Assembly: GCF_901933205.1 (NCBI RefSeq)
Contig: NC_044571.1
Location: 11,052,420 to 11,116,419, forward strand
DNA: 64,000 nucleotides
Direction of reading: 5' to 3'
DNA from: Camarhynchus parvulus
Taxonomy: Eukaryota; Chordata; Aves; Passeriformes; Thraupidae
This document shows positions 1-11,341 of this stretch, in pieces. Under the pieces are notes generated by a model. That model was given only the letters and a program-made list of their open reading frames with translations, was not told where the DNA came from and did not search any database. Each line of letters starts with the position of its first letter. The stretch's first letter is position 1. The position numbers and the translations under genes are program-made.

Positions 1-3000
1 CTGGTTTGTTCCATCATTAATCGAAATCATAGCATCTTCAGATACAAATGTTCTCCTTCAGAACAGTATGCATTTCTTTCTGTTCCAGTGGTAACAACCA
101 GCTCACAAGGAGAGACTGCTGTAAAGCCTAGTGCAGACTGCCTTCTGTAGCCAAAAACAAAAGAAACAAATCAAGTGCACCTTGCACTGAATCTATCACT
201 CAGGTGCTTAAAATGCATTTGATTTGCTGTGCCCTTAATTCAACATCTCCAGAACTGTAACGCTCACAAAACTATCCCTCTGTCTAACAGACAGGAGGAT
301 AACTTGTGTTCCTGAGAGTGGTGCCATGAGCATGGATTTCTGTGCCTCCAAAGGCTGCTGGAGTGTGCCAGGGCACTGAAAATATGTCTCAAACTCTCTA
401 AACACTCACACAGAGTTTATGCTTTAGGCAGAATCAGAAATTTAGAGGAGTTTAGATGTAATTAAATGAAATCAAGTGGGATAATTAATTTGAAATCCAG
501 TTGCTAAACTGCTAAGATGTGCTTTACAGAGTTGCAAATAGAGGAGAACTAGGGTTCTTTAATTTCTTTAAATTATTGCATAATGAATTTTTTCTACCTT
601 GTATACAAGATAAATGTTTTGTCATCTGTGCTGGATTGATTTCCATGTTTTCCATGACTAACCTATAGTCTAAGAAATAGAACAAATTTCTTCTTCCTAG
701 GGCTTCATTTTACTTCGAGACTATCAATCCCTCTCTGGTGTACTGCTAAAATAATGGCAGATTTTGACATGTGTCATGTCTATATATTGCATGCGGGATA
801 TGAAGGATATTGACACTGATTAATTGTTTCTGCTAAGGTACCTCAAACCACATGGAATTCTTGCAGGCCTAGCTGTGCTGGATGGAAGCTGACAGAGCTT
901 TGAGTGCATTGGATTTCACAGCAATAGCTCAGCTGTGCTTAGCAGGGCTCTGTGTAAAATAAAACCTGTGGAGTCACAGGTGAATTTCTTCTGCCTACCA
1001 AAGGAATTAGGGCAGTGAGGATCTGTGCTTCCATGGAGAATGGGAGCAGGAATTCCAAGAGGTTACAACTGAATTGGCCAAGTGAGAAATACACCCATCT
1101 CCTAGCTTTTTGGCAGCATTGGGTGTGCTCACTTACATTAGTGTACTTCTCTCAAATCATGTGCGGTGGTTGCAAGAGCTCAGGACAAAAGTGAAACAGC
1201 CAGAGCAACTTTCCTCACCCTGTTTTGCCCAAAAAGATTGTTTTCTTCAAGACAAAATGCATTTCATCTCTCTATCACCCTAGTTCTGTCTTACTTGCGC
1301 ACTTATTCTATATAATAAAATAATGTAAGTGCACATTTTTAAATGTGTTGAAACCTCTAATACATGTTCAGTTCAGTTTTTACAAACAAATATTATGGTG
1401 CCTTTTGTCATCTAACTGTATAGTTCATCTTAATAAAGGAGGACTTCACTCAGCCCCTAATGGAGCTGCAGTTCTTTCCAGACAGTTCAGCTCACTCTGA
1501 GAAGTAACTTGTGATCAAAAAGATGCTTTTCATTTTGCTCTCTGCTCTTTTTAAGAGCAGATAGCCAATCTTTTTTTCAGCACAGTCTCAGTAATAACAA
1601 CTACAGCAAAAATGCAGCATCCACTCCAACTGTAACTCAGTAGAATTATACCAGGATTGATTTTTTTATCCTCTGTAGTCTTTTCATGTGTTTGAACACA
1701 TTGGAAAATATGAAAGTGAAATAAATAATATATGTTTAGTCTATATGCTATACTTCTTGGTATGACATGTAATGGCAGCATGTTTTTGCAAATACTTTAG
1801 CAATTTTTTTGAGATTAAATAGCTCTTCCTGCTTTACTGTTGTCAAGAAAAAGAATAATTGTGTTTTTAAAATGTGGATTTATTTATTTCAGAAAACAAA
1901 TAGAAGGTATATAGATCTTTTTCTTATATGTTCTCTTCTTCTCTTGGGATCTGTAAGTGTCACAAAGAAATGTTCTGAAATGCACCAACCTAAATGGAGA
2001 AAATATTATTGTTGTTGTCTTGCTTCTTTGTCGGTGTAGGCTTCCTGCATAGCTGCAGTAAACTGCTTTTGGGGGCATTAGAAGCAGTGCAGTATACACA
2101 AGTAATTAGGAATAAGGAAAACTCAGCCTTGAATATTAAGCTTTTGATAAGAATACTTCACTTTTCATGTTCATTGTCCACCTAACCATCCAGATGTTTT
2201 GTGATACTATGTGGTATTCTGAAATAAAAAAAAGGATGGGGTTTGTTGTTATTTTCAGAATTATGTATGTGTCTGGAGAAAGAAATAAAATGTGTAGACT
2301 ATAAGACACATTTTCTAAACACAAGAAAAACGTGGAAATGTTTTTTTCCTTCAATTTGTCTTATCTATTGCTATGAGTGCATGTGTGGTAAAGCACCAAG
2401 AGGGCATAGATTTGACAGCTTCCTACTGTGAACAGTTATTCAACATGTTCCATGACACATGTTGCCAGGGAAAAGGAACAAGTTTGTAAGTTTGGTGTTT
2501 CCATCACTACTCTAAAACCTAAGAACTTTGAGCAACAGGTAGTGCAAGTAATTCTTTCATCCAATAATAGATTTAATGTTTATTAAATGTAGCAGGACCT
2601 TCGAACTATACAGACATTAACAGTTAACTTTTTTTCTGTAATCTTTATCCTTTCTTACATGTTGTTTCAGCTGTTTACATCGGTATTATTATACTTAACC
2701 TAGTTTACATAATATCTCCAAATACATACCTGGAAGGAAAGAAATTTGGTAAAAGGGTATTCTTCATTCAAGTAAACAAAAATGAAGTATTGCAGCTGGA
2801 AGTTGAAGCTAGCAACATTCAGACTTGAAATAAAATACAAATTTTCAAGTAAGGACATTCATACCTGGAATATTGTACATTTTTATGTACCTTAATAATG
2901 CCATTTAAAAAATATAGATTGCCTGAACAACAATAAATAAATACAATATTTTTAATACACTTGCATTCTGTAGAGTTTCCTCTCATGTACATCAAACTCA

Positions 3001-3640
3001 TTCCTAAGTACTTTAGTGCTTGAATGACAATAGATAACTAAATAGTTGGAGAAGGATTCTTACTCTGTACCAAAGATGTTGCTGGCCCACCTTAAAACTT
3101 CCCCAAATATTATGCTAGTCATTGCTGTGAAAGGTATCCAGTTAAGGGCATTTGGAACAGCAGTAGGTGAACAAGGGCAATCTACTCATGATTCAGCGCA
3201 GCTAACATTGCACTTAAAATATCAAATAAAACCAATTCAATTAAGAACACACCAAGCAGACAGATTGTGTGCTCCCCTCTTTCAAAGTCATTCTTCTGAA
3301 GAAAATTACAACAAATTTCCATTGGGGACTCTCTGTGATGCTCAGTTAGTGCTGGGTCTTGTTCTCAAATGCCATAAATCATTTCCTCTCCCCCAGGTCA
3401 TCTCTAGCACTCCCATTTCAGGCAGCAAGAAACTACCAGCAGAAATCTTAGTGCTCCAGCATCCGAGGAGAAAATGTGGAGCTTTATTCACAATTCAGTA
3501 TTTCTTTGTGTCTTTGTGTGCTTCTTTGTTTGAAACTAAAAGTACCATTGTGCAAATGTGGCTGCATATAAAGTACATGTACGCTCATTCATGTACGTGT
3601 TGGAATTATTATTATTATTATTTTTATTCCATTTAATGAC
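1..3640 (+). other. DMD intron 55 (3' part), no feature recognised
   Basis: This is AT-rich intronic sequence of the dystrophin gene upstream of the Dp116 first exon. I see no CR1, LTR, RNA gene or conserved exon. The only simple repeat of note is a short (ATT)n run near 3605-3622. An open frame of 196 codons at 3046-3636 has no recognisable family resemblance and ends inside the ATT run, so I treat it as chance. The intron's 5' end and exon 55 lie outside the window. Confidence 0.8.
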
Positions 3641-4146
3641 CTTGATTCAACCACTGTTCTCTGCAAATGAATCTGACCTTGTGGAGCTGCAGCACGCAAA
3701 CATCTTGGGGAAGGGCAGCCAGCACACAAAGGCTGCATTGAGTGTGTGGGCAGGCAGGAATGCTGGTACCAGGCAGCTCTCTAAAGAATGTTCTTTTGGC
3801 AGAAACAGCCGTGCTAAAAATGAGGGGGAAAAAATGAATTCAAAATTTCGAGCTGGCCTGCAGTTCCGAGGCGATAAGAAAAGTTGGCTGTTCAACATGA
3901 GCTGCCAGTTGCATATTCTGGGTCCTTGCTATTCTCAGGCCCTCCTACAGCCCCAACCAGTGTTTTGATACAGCACAAAGTGGCTGTTTATTGCTATTGA
4001 CTGCTGGGGCCTGTGCTCCAAAATGCGTTCTGTCAACAGAATGTAAGTGAACTTGGCATTTTAAAGGCTGGCTGCTGCAGACTCCTAGATTCCTTGGAAT
4101 TGCCATGCAGCAGGACCAGTGTTGCAGTCCCCAGCTCAAACTGAAA
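3641..4146 (+). promoter_or_regulatory. Candidate Dp116 promoter and 5' untranslated region
   Basis: This stretch lies directly upstream of the Dp116 first coding exon, where the Schwann-cell dystrophin promoter must be if the isoform is made in this bird. It is less AT-rich than the intron around it. There is a TATA-like TTTTAAAG at 4059-4066, which would place a start site near 4090. CACAAAG motifs, matching the core recognised by SOX-family factors, occur at 3725-3731 and 3974-3980. These motifs are short and common, so they are suggestive only. An in-frame TGA at 4048-4050 limits any N-terminal extension of the Dp116 frame. That the isoform is driven from an internal promoter in intron 55 is known from mammals; its exact position here is inferred. 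Confidence 0.5.
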
Positions 4147-4176
4147 ATGTTGCACAGGAAGACGTATCATGTGCAG
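4147..4176 (+). CDS. DMD: Dp116 (S-dystrophin) alternative first coding exon
   Basis: These ten codons read MLHRKTYHVQ and end at a consensus donor (GTGCAG followed by gtcaga). The human Dp116 isoform, as I recall it, begins MLHRKTYHVK and then joins exon 56. Nine of ten residues are therefore identical, and the phase (0) fits exon 56 exactly, giving [12 protein letters not shown] after splicing. Dp116 is the short dystrophin of Schwann cells. It lacks the actin-binding domain and most of the rod but keeps the last spectrin-like repeats and the dystroglycan-binding region. The ATG at 4147 has A at -3. A second in-frame ATG at 4105 would add 14 residues; I chose 4147 because it matches the mammalian protein start. 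The exon's 5' end (transcription start) cannot be seen. The distance to exon 56 is only 348 bp. Confidence 0.93.
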
Positions 4177-4524
4177 GTCAGATTTACCTGGAACCCTGAG
4201 GATTTTGTGGTTCTTTGCTTTTCCTGCATCAGCACAGTTAATATATCCTGTCCTTGCTTTGTTGTCTATCAAAGGCTACACCTTTGGCTTTCTAAATTTT
4301 GTTCATTATGTTCTGTGTGGAAAAAAAAGGTCATATTCAATGCAAATGGCCTTCATGTGAAAGGGAAACATGGCTTTGTATACAGGACACGATACTGCTG
4401 TAAAAGGAGTAATCAAAACCTGTGCTCTGTGCTGCACTGAGGATTTTTCCACTCTTTTGAAAAATGTTAGTTTCTGTGATTTTTTTAAAGAAATCAGATA
4501 TATTGTTTTATATTGCTTCCATAG
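4177..4524 (+). other. Dp116 first intron (end of intron 55)
   Basis: This is the 348-bp spacer between the Dp116 first exon donor (gtcaga at 4177) and the exon 56 acceptor (ttgcttccatag ending at 4524). It is also the last part of intron 55 for full-length transcripts. The frame stays open across the donor to 4440, but the sequence past 4176 has no resemblance to dystrophin. I see no repeat in it. Confidence 0.88.
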
Positions 4525-4697
4525 GAACTACAGGCAGAAATTGATGCTCACACTGACGTCTTTCACAACCTGGATGAAAATGGGCAGAAAATCCTGAGGT
4601 CCCTGGAAGGCTCTGAGGATGCAACCCTGCTGCAGAGACGTCTGGATAACATGAACCTCAGATGGAGTGAACTTAGGAAGAAATCTCTAAACATTAG
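4525..4697 (+). CDS. DMD: Dystrophin exon 56
   Basis: This 173-bp exon encodes 57 codons plus two bases, in phase 0 at the start and phase 2 at the end, the same length and phase as human exon 56. The protein begins [20 protein letters not shown] and contains [20 protein letters not shown], close to the human DLQGEIEAHTDVYHNLDEN and [20 protein letters not shown] as I recall them. It is flanked by an acceptor (ccatag) and a donor (gtagga at 4698). It forms part of a spectrin-like triple-helical repeat near R22 in the distal rod of the subsarcolemmal dystrophin protein. It is the first exon shared by full-length dystrophin and Dp116. The reading frame is intact, with conservative substitutions only. 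Confidence 0.98.
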
Positions 4698-7600
4698 GTA
4701 GGACCTGAACCTAAGCAAAAGCCTATCATTGGTGTATTAGAATGCTACAATTTGCAAATGAAAAGGTTTAATTTTGTTTCTGTTAGCACCGCTTTTTCTA
4801 TTTTGAAATTATTTGTGCTGCTTTGTATGTTGCCTTAACTTTGTAAGAATGATTCCGTTTTAGGGTGTGAAAATGACAGTAGAGGATTAGGGATTGAGGC
4901 ATATGATGGGGTTTTGTAATTACAGAAAGAAACTGTAACTGTACCCCCTCTAAATGTGGGCTTTTTCTAGAGCTGAGTGTGACTTACCAGTGAGTCATGA
5001 AAGAGAGTGATTAAACAGCCAATATTTATGATAAACTTCATTTTAAAGACTGCTGTTTCCAGTGCAAAACTAAAAATATCCTCACAAATGAGAAGAGAAA
5101 TTATTTAGGATTTTAACTGTTGTCAGGAGAGTGGGCAGAATTGCTCAATAAAATCTAGGGGTAAAAGAAATCCATAGGTAGTGTCATGAGAGGAAACACT
5201 TTTGTTTGCAAGGAGAAATATAATAAATGGTAGCATTACAAATTATAAAGTGGTCATTAAGGCTGCAATGGACTGAACCTTTCATTTCAAAAGAAATTGT
5301 CCTGGAAAAATTTCTCCAGAAATACAGTTTTTGCAATGGGCAACCCACCTCAATTGCACTCAGTCTTCGGCATTTTTGCATTTTTTCACTTGCTGTGTGT
5401 TGGTGGTAGTTCAGAGGGCAGCAAAAGACAGAAGTGTTTTCCAAAGTAATGTATGAAATATTAGCTTTTTTCAGCTCAGGTCCTGAGGGAGGTCAGGCTG
5501 TGTAATGACAAAAACCATCTTCGTATCATCAATCATTAAAAATAAATGAAGGCTGTGATGTTGAAAAGATATTTGTAACTAAAGAAAAAGAGACTTATTC
5601 CTCTTTTTCTTTCCTTCTGAGGAGCAAAAGAGGAATAAAACCCTTCAAAGTGTCTGAGGTTGTTTTTTTTGCTCGCATGCATTTTACCCATTAACATGTT
5701 CAAATACGGTGATTTTTAAGATAAAAATAGTCAGTTGTCCAAATATCACTAATTAAATGCATGAGACTTTCTGTCTTTAATTTTTTACAGTTTAATGTAT
5801 TGTTGTCATTAACTGAGTCAGAACCAGTGAGCCCCAGTTATATCACAGTGACTTCCTGCATTGCACATTCAAAGCAACAAACCTTCCCTCTAAAATCTGT
5901 GCTTCCAATGAAAGGCTTAAGGTCTTCAATCACTTAGTGATTAGGATAAGAAACAGTTCCTAAATTCTCAGGCATTCAGTTTAAGTGTTGCTGGCCACCA
6001 GACTAAATGAAAAAGCTCTTCCCAGTCTGCCTGTTTGGAGCTCTTTCTACCCATAGCACAGAATGGAATAGATTTCCTCATAACTAGCAATGCTTACACA
6101 GAAGAGGTATTAGAGAAGACATATGGAATGTTCTCCAGACATCAGACCCAGAAGTTTCTTTATTTAGTGCCATTTTTTAGTCTGCTGAAACAGAAGACCC
6201 TGGGCGGGCTTTCTTTTCTAAATGCATTAGATAAAACCTATGGTAAATATTAAAGAGGAGCCAAGCTCTTTCCCATTCCTAACTTTCTTTCATCCTGATA
6301 TGTCAGCACAGTTTACCCTAATAAACACTTTCTTTCTTATAAATATTTTTATACTGTTTTAGTGTTATCTCTTTTGTCTGCATATCTTGGACACAGTCAT
6401 AAATACATGAGTGTATGCGTATAGTGTACACTGCTGTGCGCATGCATAAACCTATATTCCTGAAGGAATGAAGATGAAGGAAGAACAGAACAAGACAGGT
6501 TCTGAGGGAAAAAAAATTTTAAAAAATCCCCCAACTGAGGAAGGTCAGAGCACAGCAGCAGTAACAAAACCGCTTCAGGACACTCTTTTTGCATTTTTCC
6601 CTGTAAAGCCAGGGGAAGCAGGGAAGAAGTGTTTGCTTCCATTTGCTGCCCTTCTCCAGAAGAGGTGGAAGCTTGTCTATGCCAAGGTAAACATGAGACA
6701 AGGGAATTAGCCTGAATCAGAAACTCAGCTCCTTGTCTGTCTCCTGTACTAAAATCCTGTGGTCCTTGCTCTGGTTATTGCCTCCTGCAGCTCTCCATAA
6801 ATATCCCAGCTTCTCTCCCCCTTGCTCCTTTCAGAGGTATCATGGAATGAAAGAATGGTTTGGGTTGGCAGGGACTGTTAAAATCATCCAGTGCCAACCC
6901 CTGCCATGGGCAAGGACATATTCAGGTTGCTCAAAGCTACATCCAGCCTGGCCTTGAACCCTTCCAGGGATGGGGCACCCACAGCTTCTCTGGACAATTA
7001 GTTCTAGTGCCTCACCACCCTAACTGTAAATAATTTATAATATATAAACATATATAAACATATATAAAATCTAAATTTTTTAGCTTGCAGTGCCTTCTCC
7101 AGACTTCACTGCCTGCAGGACTGGCCTCCCCCTGCTGTGATGCAGTTTTGCCCCAGCTGCCAGATGCCCTGTGAGAGAACAGATCAAAAGGCCTGGTCTA
7201 GGAGTGTCCTTCACATGTAGGATCTATGTGTGTCCTTCATATGTAGCATTTAAGTTTGAAAAAAGAGAAGATTTTGCATTAGCTCACATACTTTGAGAGC
7301 AGCAGAATTTTCTGTCAGCGTGTGGCTGATCTGCCCCTTTCCTTTCTCTTTCCTTGCCACTTTACCTGATGTAAGAGGTTGGAAGGAAGACAGGATTCAC
7401 AGAGCATTTCAGAGAAATGCAACTGTCCCTGCCTTCATCAATTCATCATTTCCATATCCAAACTAAGTAATAAGGTTTGCAAAAATGCTGAGTCCATATT
7501 TTTCACATTTCTTTATAGAACATTATATATAAGATATAGGAGTAGAATTCTTAGTGTCAGAAGAGAATGATTTTATGTGCAATCGCTGTAGAAGAAGATA

Positions 7601-8609
7601 AATGTTATATGAACAAAGATAGAACTTAAACAGAAATGTATGAAATAAAAGAAAATTTGTCTTTATTTCCCAGCACATATTTTACTTTACTGTTGTGTAA
7701 TACTCCTTTGAGTTACTTAGAGGATTTCTTATGATACTTGGAGGTGAAATTGGATTTTTTCCCAAACCAGAAATTAAAATATATTCATAAGTCCAAAAAG
7801 AGAAAATTTTAGTGGGTTTATCTGTAGTACAGAAAAAGGTGAAGATTTTTTCAGTCCAGCCATAGAAAACAGTTGCTGAAATTTAGAGTTCAGTACTTGA
7901 TCCCAAAAAAACACATTTATGCATATACAGAGGAAATATTTAGAAAATGTCCTTATGGAGACTTTTTTTGCCTAAAATGCTATTTTGTCTTTTAATTTTC
8001 CCAGTGTTTCAAATAGTTTCATTCATATCTCTGTTAAAATGGCACTGACATTAAGCTGGATAGTGTATGAGGATTCCATTGGCTTTAACAATTTCCTCAT
8101 AACTTTTTTTTAAAAGAATGGCATTGGTTGTGTTATTTTAAAAAATTAAGATAATTAATCTTATGTAAGTTGAATGGTTTGTGTAGTGGTTTAGAGAAAT
8201 GCTTGCTCTTCACTGAGTAGGGAAACTACTCTCTACCTTTCAGGTAAATAATGTCCTACTAATCCTAAGTGACAACTACATTTCTCATGCGAGTCCTGCA
8301 TAATATTTGTGCACTTCTAGTGAGACTGACAATTCAGCACAGCCATTACTCACTGCTGAAGAGGGAAACTAAAAAGCAAAAAATTCCCAATGAATCAAAA
8401 GCAAAAATCAGGAGATGTGGAAAAAAAGCCAGGACTGTGTAACCAAATTTAAATCTGTGTTGCCAGAATCTAATTCAAAGCTACTGAAGCTATTCAAAAA
8501 TCATTAACTTAATGAAACACTAGGATCTTGCTCAGTAAATAAGCTTGTACATTTTGGGTTTTACTTCCACTGTGCCTGAATCTATCTTTTATTTAACACA
8601 TGCTTTCAG
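4698..8609 (+). other. DMD intron 56
   Basis: This is a 3,912-bp intron with donor gtagga and acceptor tgctttcag. It is AT-rich. The only mobile element I recognise is the inverted CR1 at about 6838-7032, followed by a TATA-rich stretch (about 7020-7075) that may be degraded CR1 continuation. Otherwise I see nothing: no RNA gene and no supported open frame. Confidence 0.93.
6838..7032 (-). mobile_element. CR1 LINE 3'-end fragment, inverted
   Basis: Read on the + strand, this is the reverse complement of the familiar avian CR1 3' end. It has tggaatgaaagaatggtttg, then gccatgggcaaggaca, then ggttgctcaaagc, then cttgaacccttccagggatg and cacagcttctctgg. This order matches the CR1 consensus I recall. 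The copy is truncated at its 5' end, as is typical for CR1, and carries scattered substitutions. It sits in intron 56 antisense to dystrophin. The far end is vague because the sequence becomes AT-rich near 7030; weak similarity may run on to about 7130. Confidence 0.88.
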
Positions 8610-8766
8610 ATCCCATTTGGAAGCCAGTACCGACCAGTGGAAGCGATTACATCTCTCTCTTCAGGAACTTTTGGCATGGCTGCAGCTGAAGGAGGATGAA
8701 TTAAAACAGCAAGCACCCATTGGTGGAGATCTCCCCACTGTGCAGAAACAGAATGATATTCATCGG
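8610..8766 (+). CDS. DMD: Dystrophin exon 57
   Basis: This 157-bp exon starts with one base that completes an arginine codon begun in exon 56 (AG plus A), followed by 52 codons and ending in phase 0. The protein includes SHLEASTDQWKRLHLSLQEL, nearly identical to the human SHLEASSDQWKRLHLSLQEL, and ends QKQNDIHR (human QKQNDVHR). The acceptor is tgctttcag and the donor gtatgt. Length and phases equal those of human exon 57. It covers the end of one spectrin-like repeat and the start of the next (about R22/R23). The frame happens to stay open into both flanking introns (8545-8913), but that extension has no dystrophin similarity. Confidence 0.98.
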
Positions 8767-11289
8767 GTATGTTGGGTGTTTTTTAAAATTATCTTTTGGT
8801 CATGTTTTTTTCCTTTGCAGGCTAGTGCTGATGCAGTCCTTGTTGGAAGGAACTCCAGCTATAGCTATCAAACACAGCAGAGAAATTCAGCCTTTTGGAG
8901 AAGGAGGTGTTAATGCCCATGACCTTCAGAGACCTGCCACAGACAGGCAGATTTCATAGCCAGAACAATTAGTAACCTAGTAATTTTTGAGGATTAAATA
9001 ATTAGTTCTGATTGTTTTTCTAGATGAAGCATTCCAACTTCACGTATACTTTTTGAAACCCTAGTTTGGATTTTGGGAACATTTGTGACAAGAGTAGCTG
9101 GTATCAGCTCTATTGCATAGCTCTGCACCATGAAACTGTTGTCATAAGTGTCTGTGGTTTGTACTGATTTCATCAGGGAATTCTTATGGAAAGACCATAG
9201 CACAGCATCGTATGGGGAACCATTCTAGACTAAGATTGGTATTAAAAGAGAACACAAAATAGAGCACTTGTACTCTTGAAGTTGTTTGGCGCTTTTTTTT
9301 TACGCACCAAATGAGCAACCCCCAGAATAACACTTCAAGAATGATTCTTCATACAAAGATGCACACTGATTTTTTTGTTGTGGTGAGGGTATGCTTAATG
9401 TATGTCTTCAGTGTTTAATCAATTCACACCAGTCTAATGCTAACCCAATGTCTGCTTTCACCTAAACAGTCTTGAATATCATATGCCATTAAGGTCTATT
9501 CAGTTCTGAATGAAAAATCATGGTTCTAGTACCTCTATTGTTCAATATACATTCAAGCTCTCCTCTCCTTCATCTCCATGTGCCTTTAATGACATCATAG
9601 GAGGTTTTTACTTCCTGTTTGATGTCCAACTATGCTTCAGGGTGCTATCTGAAAAGTTATTTCAAACAAATGTAATTTTTATTGAAAAATTTAAATTATC
9701 AGTCTATTAGCTTGATTTCATGAGAAAAGAATATTCCAAATGCAATGATCATCCTCTCAAAGCATTGTACTTTATGTGTATATATGTAGCTTCCTTTATG
9801 AAACTTGCCATAAATGGTATTTTTCTGAAGTTCTCATATCTCTGATTTTATTACTTAATGGAGAAAGGTGAAATGGTGCTTTAAAACAAAGTAAGATCAG
9901 TGCTTTTTCTGTTCATCAGGTAGCTGTATATAAATATTGTTCTAACATATTGTCCTTTCTCATGGGGAGGGAAATATTTGAGAACGGATAATGAGATCGA
10001 ATTTGCAAAGCGAACATGACCTATCTTGCTGCTTTAAGACCCTGAGTTTGTGAAAAGTCAGGAAGTACAAGTCAGACATGTCTTTTTCCATAGGCACACA
10101 GGCATTCATCTACTGCAACAAAGTGATGGGAAGTAGTGTCAATATGTTTTGCCAAGGACCTATCTTCGCTGAATGACTGAGAAACCAAAAGGGAAAGATG
10201 AACAAAAAGCATCTCTGTCTCTCTCAGTGGCAAATTTTTCTAAGATAATATAATGCTTTTCTGCAAGGGGCATTTTCGTCACATTTCCTAGGTCTTTCCT
10301 CTGGAGATGTGATGTGTAGGATGTGTCTTTCTCACAAAATTTTATGTGGGACTTAAAACACTATCACAGAGACAGTGAGGTGAAAACATCCACGACTTTA
10401 CGGGGCAGCACCTTTCCTTTTTTCACCTTTTTCCTAAGAAAGTTAAGGCAAGTGTTATATATAACCATGAAAGTTAGGAGAAGCCTGCGGTCTGTTTTAG
10501 CCATAAAGTAGCAACTTCCATAAAGTAGTTTGAAAGGCCATCCAGAATATCAGGATGAAAGAAGCAATATAGATGTTGCTTTAACTCAGTGTGACATTAA
10601 CTCAAACTTTTTCTCTAAAGACAACTCTTGAGCCAAAACAAGAGTTAGAGAGAGATTTCTATAGAGTTGTTACAAAAAACTTTTCCATCTAAATAATATT
10701 TAAGTATTTGAAAACATTTTCTCCTAGAGAAAAGAAATATTTTTTATCTAAAGAAATTACTTCTTATAGTATTTTAGTGTTGTATATTGCTCTATAAGCA
10801 GTTCAAGTGTTTCCAAGAATTCATTATAAATGTGGCAAGTCTTCAGTGGTGAACTAAGTGATGTCTCTGTCATACACCAAACAAATTAAGTATTTGGATT
10901 TTTTAGGAATGACAATTATTGTATAAAATTAAGATACCATGAGTAGGGGCAAAATGACTTCATAAAATAGATCTCACTTCTCTTTTTTAACTTCTCTGCC
11001 ACTTGCATGTACATAATACAGGGCTTTGGTCATCCTGTCTAGTATCAAATATAAAATGTTTTATTTCCTTTTAGAAATACTTCTTTTCCTTTTCCCATTC
11101 TGTAGCCCTTCAGAAGCGTGAGTGTAGGTATGCTGATTTCCTGTGGCAAAAAAGAACATAACAGAATACATGAAATTAAAATTTGCCTTGTCTGATCTTC
11201 AACTGTCTCTGACAGAGAAGGGAAAAACAGTCAACATGGAAGTTGACTGCGGGTTGCTGTTGACAAAATCTATGTTTGCAACATGTTGC

Positions 11290-11341
11290 TTGGTTGGTTG
11301 GTTGGTTTATTGGTTGGTTGGTTGGTTGGTTGGTTGGTTGG
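11290..11341 (+). repeat. (TTGG)n tetranucleotide microsatellite
   Basis: About 52 bp of TTGG repeats, with one interruption (tttat) near 11306-11310 that splits the array into two pure blocks. It lies in intron 57 and is likely length-polymorphic. No function is evident. Confidence 0.95.

Noticed and set aside
3046..3636. 196-codon open frame in intron 55
   Set aside because: No recognisable domain, ends in an ATT microsatellite, composition like the surrounding intron; no splice structure links it to dystrophin.
4105..4440. Single 111-codon gene around the Dp116 start
   Set aside because: Only the part to 4176 matches Dp116; beyond the donor the frame has no similarity and is intron read-through.
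8545..8913. Single-exon 122-codon gene
   Set aside because: It is exon 57 with intron read-through on both sides; the splice sites at 8609/8610 and 8766/8767 are clear.
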